This document shows, one piece after another, positions 35,750-46,766 of a stretch of DNA of 51,370 bases. Source of the DNA: an uncultured Pseudomonadales bacterium (lineage in GTDB: Bacteria; Pseudomonadota; Gammaproteobacteria; Pseudomonadales; Cellvibrionaceae); contig CANLTI010000037.1 in the NCBI GenBank assembly GCA_947494095.1, forward strand, positions 1 through 51,370, in the 5' to 3' direction. The position numbers were made by a program, and so were the translations under genes. Numbering within the stretch: position 1 is the first letter of the stretch; each line of letters opens with the position of its first letter. The notes under the pieces are model-generated. The model was not told the origin of the DNA. It worked only from the letters and a program-made list of their open reading frames with translations, and did not search any database.

Positions 35750-36574
35750 CTACTGGCTATCAATTGCGACTACAGGGTTTTGCTTCCAACTGATGGCAAA
35801 CCCTTGTTTATATCGCATATCGACAGCTTCTATATGGGCGGCATGATGGTTTAAATCGTGCTGCAACACCCGCATTAGGCGCTGTAGCTTCTCTATTGAG
35901 TCATCTCGCCCTAACTTTATGGCCACCGCTGGGGCAATGGTTAAAGACCATGCCAAAGTATTATCCAACTCCAATACTAAAGGTGCAAAGTTATATTCAT
36001 TTAACAACTTTGCCATTAGAACATATTGTTGCATTACACGTTCGGTATATCGATCATCCGCCCTCAATAAAGGTAGATGATTTAATTCGGTTTTGTTACT
36101 TAAATTAACAATTTCGCCTCTTAAATTTAAAAAACCTTGATTATTCCAACGTGCAATCGGTTGTTGCTCGGTAATTTTTATTAATAACGTATCTGGCCAC
36201 TGCCTTGCTACCACCGCCCGATCAATCCAAGGGTGCTTTTCTAGGTGGCTTTTTAACGCCATTATATCCAATTCTAAAAATGTATTACTGAGCTTTTCAG
36301 CCACCAAAGCTTCGACATGGGCTTGCGAGGCGTATTTGAAGTCACCTTGAATACTGACATTTGCAATTGGCTTATTAGTATACTCTTGTATTATTTTTAA
36401 TGGCTCAATCTTGTAGACACTCCAGACCATCAAGCCTAATAAACCCATTACAGCCAAGGCACTGCTTAGCGCTTTCCACGGCACTTTATATCTTGCTCGC
36501 ACTTTACTTGTCGCTTTGCGCTTTTTAGGGCTGGCTCCACGCGTAGGCTTAACCGCAGCCCAAAAAACACTCAA
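35750..36574 (-). CDS. ftsQ: Cell division protein FtsQ
   Basis: The start is taken as TTG at 36574, because GGAGG lies six bases before it and it follows directly after the ddlB stop; another TTG nine codons upstream (36601) lacks such a site. No ATG is available before the membrane helix. The product is ~274 residues: a basic cytoplasmic tail, one transmembrane helix (~ALAVMGLLGLMVWSV), a POTRA domain (PIANVSIQGDFKYA) and the FtsQ beta domain. FtsQ links FtsL/FtsB to the divisome. The unusual start codon suggests low expression. Confidence 0.93.
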   Translation of the reverse strand: MSVFWAAVKPTRGASPKKRKATSKVRARYKVPWKALSSALAVMGLLGLMVWSVYKIEPLKIIQEYTNKPIANVSIQGDFKYASQAHVEALVAEKLSNTFLELDIMALKSHLEKHPWIDRAVVARQWPDTLLIKITEQQPIARWNNQGFLNLRGEIVNLSNKTELNHLPLLRADDRYTERVMQQYVLMAKLLNEYNFAPLVLELDNTLAWSLTIAPAVAIKLGRDDSIEKLQRLMRVLQHDLNHHAAHIEAVDMRYKQGFAISWKQNPVVAIDSQ

Positions 36575-36575
36575 T

Positions 36576-37556
36576 TTAAGCCTCCAATACCTGAGAGGCA
36601 ATACGCAACATTAAGTCTTCAAAAGATAGGCCTGCCGCCTCGGCGGCCATAGGTACTAGCGAATGCGTCGTTAAACCAGGCGTCGTATTAACTTCTAACA
36701 AATAAAATTTTCCGTCGCGATCAGCCATGATATCAACTCGACCCCAGCCAGTAGCACCCACGGCACTAAACGCACTCAATGCCAGCTGAGACAATAAGGC
36801 TTCATCATCGCTATTTAAACCGCAAGGGCAAAGGTATTGCGTATCATCCGCCAAATATTTTGCATTGAAGTCATAAAACGCACTATTAGCCTCTAATTTA
36901 ATCGCCGGCAAAGCTACCCCATCTAATATGGCGACCGTATATTCAGCACCAACAATAAATTGCTCCGCCAAAACGCTCATATCATATCGGGCTGCGTCAT
37001 TATAAGCTTGCTCTAGACTCTCAGCATTATTAACACGACTCATACCAATACTAGAGCCTTCATGGGCAGGCTTAACCATGGCCTCCCCCCCCAAATAGTC
37101 AATTGCCTCCTGCCAATTGGTACTCTGAGTTAACGTCAAAAACCGCGGCGTAGGTAAATTGATACCGCACCACAGCTGTTTAGTACGCAATTTATCCATA
37201 CACAACGCAGAAGCCAATACCCCGCTTCCGGTGTAGGGGATATTTAAGCTTTCCAATAAGCCTTGAATTTTTCCGTCTTCGCCACCCACACCATGCAAAG
37301 CAATAAAAGCGCCGCTCAGCGAGGCATTTTGTAACTGCTCAATAAAAGGAGACTGAGTGTCAACAGCTAACACCTTCACGCCTTGTGCCTGTAATGCCTC
37401 TATAGCGCACGAACCACTTTGCAAAGAAATTTCTCTTTCCGCTGAAGTTCCGCCATACAGGACTGCAATCGTTTTAAGTGATGAAACCACCTCGCTATTA
37501 TTTAAAGGTGATAGAGTGCCTCTGTAATGATTAACCCATGTTTTTTGCTCAGTCAT
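36576..37556 (-). CDS. ddlB: D-alanine--D-alanine ligase
   Basis: 326 residues, slightly long because of a ~28-residue leader before the core ([20 protein letters not shown]). ATP-grasp ligase making D-Ala-D-Ala for MurF. Motifs seen: [26 protein letters not shown] and the metal-binding EVNTTPGLT. Its ATG lies inside the murC 3' end (8-base overlap). Confidence 0.96.
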   Translation of the reverse strand: MTEQKTWVNHYRGTLSPLNNSEVVSSLKTIAVLYGGTSAEREISLQSGSCAIEALQAQGVKVLAVDTQSPFIEQLQNASLSGAFIALHGVGGEDGKIQGLLESLNIPYTGSGVLASALCMDKLRTKQLWCGINLPTPRFLTLTQSTNWQEAIDYLGGEAMVKPAHEGSSIGMSRVNNAESLEQAYNDAARYDMSVLAEQFIVGAEYTVAILDGVALPAIKLEANSAFYDFNAKYLADDTQYLCPCGLNSDDEALLSQLALSAFSAVGATGWGRVDIMADRDGKFYLLEVNTTPGLTTHSLVPMAAEAAGLSFEDLMLRIASQVLEA

Positions 37557-39048
37557 TGGTCAACCCCACATCACTGCGCTTATCGGTTTCTGAGTCCATT
37601 AAACGTGTTAAGGTTATATCGAGAGTCGTCGCTAAGGTGCCTACATTACCGGCCCCTTGGGTAATAACAATATCACCCGGCTTGATAATTTTTTGCAGCA
37701 CTTCAGGCACCTGCTCTATGCCTTCAACAAACACAGGCTCGACAAAACCGCGAGCCCGAATACTGCGACTTAAATGCCGGCCATCAGCACTTGCAATCAC
37801 AGCCTCACCAGCGCTGTATACCTCGAGTAAAATTAATTGATCAACCGAAGACAGTACGTCAATGAAATCCTCGAATAAATCGCGTGTGCGGGTATAGCGG
37901 TGAGGCTGATAAATCATCACTAATCGACGACTTGGCCAACCCTCACGAATAGCGGCAATCGTTGCGGCAACCTCGCGTGGATGATGACCGTAATCATCCA
38001 CTAGCATAGCCGTGGTTATGGTAGGGGTGACTGTCTCTGAGATATCCGGCAATGCATATTCGCCATATATTTCAAAGCGGCGCCCAACGCCTGCAAATTC
38101 TTTTAAACCTTTTGCAATAGCCTGAACATCCAAACCCTCCTCTAAACTAACCGCTAGCGCTGCGGTTGCATTTAAAATATTGTGCTTACCAGGCAAGTTA
38201 ACCTGCAAGCACAAGGGTTCATTTTGGTGCGGCGTTTTCACTTTAAAGGTCTGCGACTTAGCTGTTTGCACAACATCAAAGGCTTGATAGTCACACGCTT
38301 CACCAAAGCCATAGGTGATTATTGAGCGTGACACTTTAGGCAAAATACTTTGCACAATATCATCATCACCACACACAACAGCTAAACCATAAAAAGGCAA
38401 ATTATGCAAAAACTCAATAAACGTTTGTTTGAGTTTTTCAAAATCTCCGCCATAGGTCTCCATATGATCGGCATCAATATTAGTTACAATCGATACCATT
38501 GGCTGCAAGTGTAAAAATGAAGCGTCACTTTCATCCGCCTCAGCAAGCAAGTAGCGACTTGCACCTAATTGCGCATTACAACCGGCGCTATTTAATAGCC
38601 CGCCAATGACAAATGTAGGGTCCTGCCCGGCCGCTGCAAAAATAGCGGCCAACAAACTCGTGGTTGTGGTTTTACCATGAGTGCCTGCGACTGCAATCCC
38701 GTGCCGGTAACGCATAAGCTCAGCAAGCATTTCTGCGCGCCTTACAACAGGTATACGTGCTTTTTTTGCCGCTGCAACTTCAGGGTTCTCATGATTAATT
38801 GCACTAGAGTTAACAACAACATCAACCCCTTCTATATTGCTCGCATCATGACCAATAAACACTTTAACGCCCATACCCGCCAAGCGGGCCGTTGTCTTTG
38901 ACGCCTTCACATCAGAACCAGAAATATCGTAACCTTGGTTTAACAATACTTCGGCGATGCCGCTCATTCCCGCGCCACCTATGCCAATAAAATGAATGCG
39001 GCGAATTCTGCGCATTTCTGGCGTTTGGTAAATACTAATATCAGACAT
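37549..39048 (-). CDS. murC: UDP-N-acetylmuramate--L-alanine ligase
   Basis: 499 residues. Adds L-Ala to UDP-MurNAc, the first Mur ligase step. [15 protein letters not shown] is the N-terminal UDP-binding loop, [13 protein letters not shown] the ATP P-loop, and [10 protein letters not shown] the C-terminal signature. It overlaps murG and ddlB by 8 bases each. murB, often near murC in other phyla, is not in the cluster, as in E. coli and Pseudomonas. Confidence 0.97.
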   Translation of the reverse strand: MSDISIYQTPEMRRIRRIHFIGIGGAGMSGIAEVLLNQGYDISGSDVKASKTTARLAGMGVKVFIGHDASNIEGVDVVVNSSAINHENPEVAAAKKARIPVVRRAEMLAELMRYRHGIAVAGTHGKTTTTSLLAAIFAAAGQDPTFVIGGLLNSAGCNAQLGASRYLLAEADESDASFLHLQPMVSIVTNIDADHMETYGGDFEKLKQTFIEFLHNLPFYGLAVVCGDDDIVQSILPKVSRSIITYGFGEACDYQAFDVVQTAKSQTFKVKTPHQNEPLCLQVNLPGKHNILNATAALAVSLEEGLDVQAIAKGLKEFAGVGRRFEIYGEYALPDISETVTPTITTAMLVDDYGHHPREVAATIAAIREGWPSRRLVMIYQPHRYTRTRDLFEDFIDVLSSVDQLILLEVYSAGEAVIASADGRHLSRSIRARGFVEPVFVEGIEQVPEVLQKIIKPGDIVITQGAGNVGTLATTLDITLTRLMDSETDKRSDVGLTND

Positions 39049-40204
39049 TTAAATACTCCGCACAATACCGACTGACCTTTTGCGTAGCGGTTTGCTTTTT
39101 ATTAGGTTGGCCTAAATCACTTCCACTGTCGATACGATCACTTTGCATCAGTGCTAAATTGGCCATTTCTTTTAATTTAGCGTGGTTAGGTAAAAGCTGT
39201 TGTAATTGCTGCGCTAGGTGCTGCGCTGTCAATTCAGATTCGGGGCACAATATAGCGGCGCCCTTATCACTCAACCAGCGCGCATTGGCTGTTTGGTGGT
39301 CATCGATGGCATAAGGGAAAGGCACAAGTATCGATGCTGCACCAATCGCGGCCAGCTCTGCAATAGTTAAAGCGCCAGCGCGGCAAATGACTAAATCAGC
39401 CGCTGCAATGTGCTCGGCAACATTGCCAATAAATTCAGGTAGCTCTACATTAAATAACGGCCTATGGGCCTGTAAGGTTTGATAGGCTTCAAGCGCTTGC
39501 TGCCGTGTGGCAGCACCCGATTGATGCACAATATGAATAGGCATTGTTTCGGGTAACAGCGCTAATGCCGCGGGCACAACTTGATTGAGGGCTCGGGCGC
39601 CCAAGCTACCACCGAGCACTAAAACATTAAACGTGCTCTTTTGAGTCGCAAAGCGCAGCTCAGGCAATGGTTGCTGATAAAATGCTTCGCGAACCGGGTT
39701 GCCCACAAAGACGCCTTTATTTAAGGCGCCTGGAAATCCGCATAAAACATGCTGTGCTAATTTAGCCAATATTTTATTTGTGCTGCCGGGTGTTGCATTT
39801 TGCTCGTGCACAATTAATGCGATACCCAATAAGCGTGCAGCAATACCCCCTGGACCCGCAGCATAGCCACCCATACCCAAAACAACATTCGGTTGAATTG
39901 ACTGAATAATATGCCGTGCCTGTATTATGGCTTTTGCTATAGCAAAGGGACCGGTAATAAAACTAAGCAGCGACTTTCCTCGCAACCCCGCAATCTCAAT
40001 AATATGCAAAGGGATATTATTCTCAGGCACCACTTTGGCTTCTATGCCGCGAGCAGTCCCAATCCAATGCACCTCAACGCCCAGCGCTTGCAAATGCTTA
40101 GCAACCGCCAAAGCAGGAAACACATGCCCACCAGTGCCTCCAGCCATAATTAATATTTTAGGGGATACCTCTGACTGTGCATGAGCCGTTTTGTTACTCA
40201 TCAT
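39041..40204 (-). CDS. murG: Undecaprenyl-PP-MurNAc-pentapeptide-UDP-GlcNAc GlcNAc transferase
   Basis: 387 residues, GT28 family. Converts lipid I to lipid II on the inner face of the membrane. [28 protein letters not shown] and the [13 protein letters not shown] donor-binding segment are diagnostic. The C-terminus is ~25 residues longer than usual. It overlaps ftsW upstream by 11 bases. Confidence 0.97.
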   Translation of the reverse strand: MMSNKTAHAQSEVSPKILIMAGGTGGHVFPALAVAKHLQALGVEVHWIGTARGIEAKVVPENNIPLHIIEIAGLRGKSLLSFITGPFAIAKAIIQARHIIQSIQPNVVLGMGGYAAGPGGIAARLLGIALIVHEQNATPGSTNKILAKLAQHVLCGFPGALNKGVFVGNPVREAFYQQPLPELRFATQKSTFNVLVLGGSLGARALNQVVPAALALLPETMPIHIVHQSGAATRQQALEAYQTLQAHRPLFNVELPEFIGNVAEHIAAADLVICRAGALTIAELAAIGAASILVPFPYAIDDHQTANARWLSDKGAAILCPESELTAQHLAQQLQQLLPNHAKLKEMANLALMQSDRIDSGSDLGQPNKKQTATQKVSRYCAEYLNV

Positions 40205-41354
40205 TCAACTCCCAACCCAAACGTAAAACCAGTGCAATTAATGCTGTACACACAAGTAAGCTACTACCCCCAGAGCTCACAAACGGCAGCGTTAAACCTT
40301 TAGTTGGCAGTAAACCAGACGCTACCCCCATATTAATAAACGCTTGTGCGCTAAATAGCATTGCGACACCCATAGCGCAGTAACTCGCAAAAAAGGCCTC
40401 TTGCTGATGCGCTTTAAAAGCAAGTAACAAAATACGCCATACCAATACGACAAAGCAGGCAACTAAAACTAAAGCACCGATTAAACCAAACTCTTCAGCG
40501 ACAATTGAAAAAATAAAATCAGTATGCGCCTCGGGTAAAAAAAATAATTTCTGCAAACTATTGCCCAAGCCCAAACCAAACCATTCACCGCGCCCAAACG
40601 CAATCAACGATTGCACTAACTGGTAACCACTAGAAAACTGATCGGCCCAAGGGTCTAAAAAGGTCACAAGGCGCTGCCAACGATAAGGTGAAGCCACTGC
40701 CATAAAAACTAAACCCGCAATCGCTAATAACGCCAAAAAAACAAACCGCAATATAGGAACGCCCGCCATAAACATCATGGCTCCAGCGGTAATACATAAA
40801 ACAACAGAGCTGCCAAAATCAGGCTCAAGTAATAATAAAAGCACAAAGGCACCCAAAATAACGAGCAGCTTTAGAAATGCGCTCCAGCCATTTTTGAATT
40901 CAAAAGTACGGCGACTTAAAAAGCTCGCAAAAAATACAATAAAACAAATCTTTGCCGCTTCGGAAGCTTGGATTGTAAAAGGCCCTACACCCAGCCAGCG
41001 ACGACTACCATTAACCATCTTCCCTACCCCAGGGATAAGGACTGCCACAAGTAAAGCAATACCAACAATCAAAAAAACAATACCCAGACGATTCCAGATT
41101 TGACTCGGAAAACTAAGAATCATCACAGCACCCACCAGGGAAATGCATAAATAAAGGCCGTGACGCTTGAAGAAAAACCACGGGTCTTTATAGCTATGTG
41201 CGGCCAAATCAATAGAGGCTGACAAAATCATCACCAAACCAAAAGACATTAATGCCAACACAACGGTTAACAAATACCAATCGAGACGCGCGAGATTTTC
41301 GCCCCAACCAGCACTATCTAGTGCATGCTGCCTATTGAAAAAGGAAGAGCTCAT
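40194..41354 (-). CDS. ftsW: Cell division protein FtsW (SEDS glycosyltransferase)
   Basis: 386 residues with about ten transmembrane helices. SEDS protein that polymerises septal glycan with FtsI. Landmarks are [28 protein letters not shown] (catalytic Asp region), [18 protein letters not shown] and [11 protein letters not shown]. It overlaps murD by four bases (ATGA). Confidence 0.97.
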   Translation of the reverse strand: MSSSFFNRQHALDSAGWGENLARLDWYLLTVVLALMSFGLVMILSASIDLAAHSYKDPWFFFKRHGLYLCISLVGAVMILSFPSQIWNRLGIVFLIVGIALLVAVLIPGVGKMVNGSRRWLGVGPFTIQASEAAKICFIVFFASFLSRRTFEFKNGWSAFLKLLVILGAFVLLLLLEPDFGSSVVLCITAGAMMFMAGVPILRFVFLALLAIAGLVFMAVASPYRWQRLVTFLDPWADQFSSGYQLVQSLIAFGRGEWFGLGLGNSLQKLFFLPEAHTDFIFSIVAEEFGLIGALVLVACFVVLVWRILLLAFKAHQQEAFFASYCAMGVAMLFSAQAFINMGVASGLLPTKGLTLPFVSSGGSSLLVCTALIALVLRLGWELNDE

Positions 41355-42691
41355 GCAGTAATCTCTTTGACTGCACGAGTGAAAAGCTCACCTCGCTGTT
41401 CAAAATTTTTGAACATATCCAAACTGGCGCATGCCGGCGACAATAAAACCACATCACCACGGCTCGCCTGCATGTGTGCAAGTTTAACCGCTTCTGGCAA
41501 AGTGTTTGCTGACGACACGCACAGTGTTGCAATATTGTGATTGATGAGAGCTTTAATTGTGTCGCCATCTTTACCGATAACAACAACACTTTTAGCATAG
41601 GCTTGTAATGCTGGTAGCAACGGTAAAAAATCTGCGCCTTTACCATCACCACCTAAAATAATATGTATATTTTTTTGGGTCGCTAAGCCTTCTAACGCCG
41701 CAACAGCCGCTCCAACATTTGTTGCTTTTGAGTCATTAATATAATCGATCCCAGCGCTATGCATAACACGCTCGCAACGATGCGCAAGACCTGAGAACTG
41801 TTTAAGTGCCATAAGGCAAAGTTCAATTGGAAGGCCTGCTGCCTCTGCAATAGCCAAAGCTGCGCAAGCATTCATTATGTTGTGCTTACCGGCTATTTTT
41901 AACTCATTAACAGGTATTAGGACATTTAAGCCTCTCACCAAATGGCCTTCACTGCAGCCATAATCTTTTAGGTCTGGTGCGCCTGCTGTAAAACACACAC
42001 GCTTGACACCATCAGCAATCGGCGGCTCAGTGAGAGGATCTTGTTTATTGACCACAACGGTTTTGGCACCGAAAGCTATACGCTGCTTTGTGAGCGCATA
42101 CTCTATAAAACTCTCATAGCGATCCATATGGTCGGCACTGACATTCAAAATAGTCGCTACAACGGGCTTAAGTGATGATGTACTTTCAAGCTGAAAGCTC
42201 GATAACTCTAGAACATATAGCTCAATATCAGCGCTCAGTGCTTGCAATACTGGCAGGCCAATATTGCCTGCAACTTGCACGGATATATTGGCAGCCTTGG
42301 CCATTTCACCTACCAGCGTGGTGACTGTAGACTTACCATTTGAACCGGTAATCGCAATAACAGGCGCCTTTACGGCGCGGGCAAATAACTCTATATCACC
42401 AATGACCGGCACGCCTGCGGCTATCGCCTTTTGAATAATCGCCATTTTACGCGACATGCCAGGGCTAATAATAATTTCTTGTGCGTGTAAAAATAGCTCT
42501 TCATCTAGAGCACCTAACTCGAGCGCTAGATGCGGTAAATCTTGTTTCACTTGTTGTATATTCGGCGGGCTCGTTCGCGTATCGCAGGCAACAACATTAG
42601 CGCCTTGTGCCAATAAATAACGAGCAGCCGAAACACCCGACAAACCAAGACCAACGACTAAAGTATATTTATTTGTAGCAATTAAGCTCAC
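41351..42691 (-). CDS. murD: UDP-N-acetylmuramoyl-L-alanine--D-glutamate ligase
   Basis: 446 residues. Adds D-Glu. [15 protein letters not shown] is the UDP-substrate loop, [13 protein letters not shown] the P-loop, [10 protein letters not shown] the conserved Mur ligase motif, and [19 protein letters not shown] the C-terminal signature. It lies 24 bases after mraY. Confidence 0.97.
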   Translation of the reverse strand: MSLIATNKYTLVVGLGLSGVSAARYLLAQGANVVACDTRTSPPNIQQVKQDLPHLALELGALDEELFLHAQEIIISPGMSRKMAIIQKAIAAGVPVIGDIELFARAVKAPVIAITGSNGKSTVTTLVGEMAKAANISVQVAGNIGLPVLQALSADIELYVLELSSFQLESTSSLKPVVATILNVSADHMDRYESFIEYALTKQRIAFGAKTVVVNKQDPLTEPPIADGVKRVCFTAGAPDLKDYGCSEGHLVRGLNVLIPVNELKIAGKHNIMNACAALAIAEAAGLPIELCLMALKQFSGLAHRCERVMHSAGIDYINDSKATNVGAAVAALEGLATQKNIHIILGGDGKGADFLPLLPALQAYAKSVVVIGKDGDTIKALINHNIATLCVSSANTLPEAVKLAHMQASRGDVVLLSPACASLDMFKNFEQRGELFTRAVKEITA

Positions 42692-42715
42692 ATCAGCTCC
42701 CAGTATAGCTTTAGA

Positions 42716-43798
42716 TTAGCGCAACTTAAGCGTCGCCAAACCCAATAAAACCAGCATGACGGTAATAATCCAAAAACGGACAATAACACGTGGCTCCGGC
42801 CAACCTTTTAATTCAAAATGATGATGCAATGGCGCCATTCTAAAGATTCTTCGCCCAGTCAATTTAAAACTACCAACTTGTAAAATAACCGATACAGTCT
42901 CCATCACAAAAACACCGGACATAACAAAGAAGACAAGTTCATGACGTACGATAATCGCAATCACACCGAGCGCACCACCAAGCGCTAACGCACCAACATC
43001 ACCCATAAAAACTTGCGCGGGGTATGTGTTAAACCATAAAAACCCTAAGCCTGCCCCCGCTAATGCGGCACAAAAAACGATTAATTCGCCCGCGCCAGCA
43101 ATGTAAGGAACATGTAAATAAGCTGCGTATTTAGCATTGCCGACTAGATATGCAATAATGCCTAATGCCGCGCCAACCATGACGGTCGGCATAATCGCCA
43201 ATCCATCTAGACCATCGGTTAAATTAACAGCATTAGAGCTACCTACCACCACAAAATACACAACCAACAAATAAGCCGGCCCAAGATTAATAGCGATATC
43301 TTTAAAAAAAGGAATAAACAGCTGTGTTTCTGCGGGAGTTTGAGCGGTTGCATATAAAAAAGCCGCTACAATAAAAGCCGCCGTTGATTGCCAAAAATAC
43401 TTCCACTTGGCCGCTAAACCTTTGGAGTTTTTTTCTACGACTTTACGATAGTCATCCACCCAGCCTATGGCACCGTATGAAAAGGTAACGAACAAGACAG
43501 CCCACACATAACGATTAGTCAGATCAGACCAGAGAAACACGCTGACGCCTATCGCAAATAAAATCAATGCGCCGCCCATTGTCGGCGTACCTTGCTTACT
43601 TAAGTGGCTTTGCGGGCCGTCACTGCGCACCGATTGACCTATTTGCAAGGAGACGAGCTTGCGAATAAACCAAGGCCCTAAAAACAAACAAATACTTAAA
43701 GATGTTAATACACCCAAAATGCCGCGCAATGATAAATAGCGCACAACATCAAGAGCACTAAAATGCGGCTGTAATAACTCCGCCAACCAAACTAACAT
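42716..43798 (-). CDS. mraY: Phospho-MurNAc-pentapeptide transferase
   Basis: 360 residues, ten predicted transmembrane helices. Makes lipid I from UDP-MurNAc-pentapeptide and undecaprenyl phosphate. [24 protein letters not shown] and [12 protein letters not shown] are the catalytic and signature segments. It starts within the last seven bases of murF. Confidence 0.98.
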   Translation of the reverse strand: MLVWLAELLQPHFSALDVVRYLSLRGILGVLTSLSICLFLGPWFIRKLVSLQIGQSVRSDGPQSHLSKQGTPTMGGALILFAIGVSVFLWSDLTNRYVWAVLFVTFSYGAIGWVDDYRKVVEKNSKGLAAKWKYFWQSTAAFIVAAFLYATAQTPAETQLFIPFFKDIAINLGPAYLLVVYFVVVGSSNAVNLTDGLDGLAIMPTVMVGAALGIIAYLVGNAKYAAYLHVPYIAGAGELIVFCAALAGAGLGFLWFNTYPAQVFMGDVGALALGGALGVIAIIVRHELVFFVMSGVFVMETVSVILQVGSFKLTGRRIFRMAPLHHHFELKGWPEPRVIVRFWIITVMLVLLGLATLKLR

Positions 43799-45222
43799 GC
43801 GTTTTGCTCCTTATAATGCTCAGCCAATAGCGGTATGAGTTGATCAATACCTGCGCTACGTGAGCCTTTGAATAATATCGTGGCATCATACGCTAAGTAT
43901 TGACTTAGCCATTGAGCAGCACTTTTTAAATCTTGAAAGATATTTGTGCTATTAAAAGATTCGGCCGCCAATGCTGCCAAATCACCAATAGCCACTACGT
44001 GTGTAATACCTTGCTCTAAAGCATATAGGCCCATAGCGGTATGCTCTACAGCCTCACCACAACCTAACTCACCCATATTACCTAACACTAAAATCGTTTT
44101 ATGGTTAGCACTAACATTATGACTTTTTTGATTGGCTAGAAAATCAATTGCTGCGCGTACCGAGGCCGGGTTGGCATTGTAGGCATCATTAATTAAAGTC
44201 GCTTTTTGTGCTGGATATAAAGGCGCTATTAACTCCATGCGACCTTTTTCGCCGCGGTAACGCGCAAGGCCGCGACTGATTGTATTCAAATCAATACCCG
44301 CCGCTAATGCGCACGCTGCCGCTGCCAAAGCATTCGCAACAAAATGCCCACCCAGCACATTCAATGATACGGCTTGTTGCTGAGCGTCGAAATGCATTGT
44401 AAATTGGCAAGCACCTTGCGCATTGCACTGAATATCAGTGGCATAAACTACAGGTATCAGCCTTTCAGGTTGTACCGGCCGCGCACTAAAGCCTATTTGC
44501 TTGAGCGCTTGTGTTTGGGCCATATACTGAGAAGCATAAGCATCGTCACAATTAATAATGGCTGTTTTTTGGCTGCAAGCATTATTGTTAAGCGCATCAT
44601 AAATTTTACCCTTCTCTGATGCGATGGTTTCGATACTACCAAACCCCCCTACATGTGCAGCGCGCACATTATTCACCAAAGCAATATCTGGCTTAGCCAT
44701 TTGCGCTAAAGATGCTATTTCACCAACGCCACTTGCACCGATTTCAATCACGGCATAATCATGACTAGGCAAAAGCTTATTCAACGTTAAAGGTACGCCG
44801 ATATGGTTATTGTAATTGCCTTGCGTCGCTAATGTGCTGCCGGATAATTCAAAGATATGACGCAACAGCCCTTTAACAGATGTTTTGCCGCAACTGCCGG
44901 TAATAGCAACCAGTACGCCATTAAAGTGCTCACGAAAAAGCCCCGCAATAAGGCCTAAAGCAACTGTAGTATCGTCAACTAACAACTGGGGCACCGCGCA
45001 GTGCTCTACTTGCTGATCGGTCACAATCGCGCAAGCCCCCGCTAAAATCGCTTGCTCAATAAACCTATGGCCGTCAAAATTATCACCTCGCAAGGCAACA
45101 AATAAATCACCTTTTTGAAGTTTACGCGTATCTGTTGAAATATTATAAAATTCGCAATCGCTGATAAGCGAGTTATGTAAATTGTTGTTTGCTATTTCAT
45201 GATACAAAAGAGAAAGCTTCAT
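43792..45222 (-). CDS. murF: UDP-MurNAc-tripeptide--D-Ala-D-Ala ligase
   Basis: 476 residues. Completes the pentapeptide with the product of Ddl[16 protein letters not shown] starts the substrate domain, [14 protein letters not shown] is the P-loop, [11 protein letters not shown] the Mur motif and [11 protein letters not shown] the C-terminal signature. It overlaps murE by four bases and mraY by seven. Confidence 0.97.
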   Translation of the reverse strand: MKLSLLYHEIANNNLHNSLISDCEFYNISTDTRKLQKGDLFVALRGDNFDGHRFIEQAILAGACAIVTDQQVEHCAVPQLLVDDTTVALGLIAGLFREHFNGVLVAITGSCGKTSVKGLLRHIFELSGSTLATQGNYNNHIGVPLTLNKLLPSHDYAVIEIGASGVGEIASLAQMAKPDIALVNNVRAAHVGGFGSIETIASEKGKIYDALNNNACSQKTAIINCDDAYASQYMAQTQALKQIGFSARPVQPERLIPVVYATDIQCNAQGACQFTMHFDAQQQAVSLNVLGGHFVANALAAAACALAAGIDLNTISRGLARYRGEKGRMELIAPLYPAQKATLINDAYNANPASVRAAIDFLANQKSHNVSANHKTILVLGNMGELGCGEAVEHTAMGLYALEQGITHVVAIGDLAALAAESFNSTNIFQDLKSAAQWLSQYLAYDATILFKGSRSAGIDQLIPLLAEHYKEQNAC

Positions 45223-46766
45223 ATCACCCCTTCTTTTTTGTTCACTTTAGTATTTGTTAAACGCCCTAAAGCAGCCAACACCGCCGTTGCAACATCGGCA
45301 TCACTAAACGGTTTTTTGATATTGCCAATAATTTGAAATTGCTCATGCCCCTTGCCTGCAATTAACACACAATCACCTATTTGGGCATGGCTCAAGGCAT
45401 ACTCTATAGCCTCTTTACGATCAGCAATAATATAAGCCTCGCGCTCACACCCTTGTGCTATGTCAGCTAAAATATTATTGGGATCTTCGCTTCTTGGGTT
45501 ATCGCTCGTAAGTACGACCTCATCGGCTAGCTCTTGTGCAATAGCCCCCATAAGCGCGCGCTTTCGCTTATCACGATCGCCACCGCAACCAAACACTACC
45601 CACAAACGGCCAGTAGCATGTGCCCTTAAAGCTAACAATGTTTGCTTTAAGGCATCTGGCGTATGCGCAAAATCAATCACCACTTGAATCTGTTCACTCA
45701 TCGCTAACGGCTGCATACGCCCCAGGACGGGCTCTAAATGTGCGATTGCTGCCACAACACGCTTAAAATCAGCGCCTTCAACAACAGCCGCACAAATTGC
45801 GGCTAAACAATTGTAAACATTAAATTCACCATAAAAAGGGGAGTTGACTGTTGCACTCCCCCAAGGAGATACAACATCAAAAGAGGTACCTGTACGTGTA
45901 GCCTGAATGTTTTTAGCTATTACGCTGCGAGCATTTAAAAAATTTTTATCGTTGTTTAATCCGTAATACAACACCTGAGCACACTTAACATCGCCTATCA
46001 TTGTTTGCGCAAAAGGATCATCGGCATTAACAATACAAGTGGTCACGCTTGGCATCAAAAATAAGCGCTTTTTAGCCTCTGCATACGCGGCTAATGTCTG
46101 GTGATAATCTAAATGATCTTGCGTAAGATTTGTGAAAATAGCAGTTTTAATCGGTAGGCCTGCCACCCGCTGCTGATCCAACCCATGCGATGAAATTTCC
46201 ATCGTGACGGCGCTCACTTGGGCATCTTTAAAGCTGGCCATTGCTTTGTAATTCGTCAAAATATCGGGGGTTGTCATGCCTGTTGATAAAGGTTGTTCAC
46301 CATAGATACCGACACCTAATGTTCCTATGGTTGCCACTTGGTTGTGCGATTTTGCGGCCAATAATAATTGCGCCACCAATGAAACCAGCGTGCTTTTACC
46401 ATTAGTGCCCGTTACGCCTATTATAGGGGGCAATATGCCTGATTGCTGATAGCGCAGTTGCGCTAATGCTTGTAATTGATGCGATAAATCAGGCACACCA
46501 ATAATAGGCACCGTTTGATCTATATTGTCTCTATACGTAATAGATAATTCGGCATGGCCATTAACGTTGGTTTTTGCTTCGCACAAAATAGCGCGTGCGC
46601 CAGCGCGTATTGCCGGCTCAATAAAATTATCGCCACCCAAGCACACAAATACATCGCCCTGTGCTATTAAGCGACTATCTAAACGCAAATCACCAACAGC
46701 AAGGTTGGCGACAGCTTCGGGTAATTGATGAGGCTCCAATAAGGCTGCCAAAGTCATATTTTTCAT
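45219..46766 (-). CDS. murE: UDP-MurNAc-L-Ala-D-Glu--meso-diaminopimelate ligase
   Basis: 515 residues. GVTGTNGKSTLVSL is the P-loop. The DNPRSEDP motif is the known determinant for meso-diaminopimelate rather than lysine, which fits a Gram-negative wall. IDFAHTPDAL and GKGHEQFQ complete the family pattern. It overlaps ftsI and murF by four bases each. Confidence 0.97.
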   Translation of the reverse strand: MKNMTLAALLEPHQLPEAVANLAVGDLRLDSRLIAQGDVFVCLGGDNFIEPAIRAGARAILCEAKTNVNGHAELSITYRDNIDQTVPIIGVPDLSHQLQALAQLRYQQSGILPPIIGVTGTNGKSTLVSLVAQLLLAAKSHNQVATIGTLGVGIYGEQPLSTGMTTPDILTNYKAMASFKDAQVSAVTMEISSHGLDQQRVAGLPIKTAIFTNLTQDHLDYHQTLAAYAEAKKRLFLMPSVTTCIVNADDPFAQTMIGDVKCAQVLYYGLNNDKNFLNARSVIAKNIQATRTGTSFDVVSPWGSATVNSPFYGEFNVYNCLAAICAAVVEGADFKRVVAAIAHLEPVLGRMQPLAMSEQIQVVIDFAHTPDALKQTLLALRAHATGRLWVVFGCGGDRDKRKRALMGAIAQELADEVVLTSDNPRSEDPNNILADIAQGCEREAYIIADRKEAIEYALSHAQIGDCVLIAGKGHEQFQIIGNIKKPFSDADVATAVLAALGRLTNTKVNKKEGVI

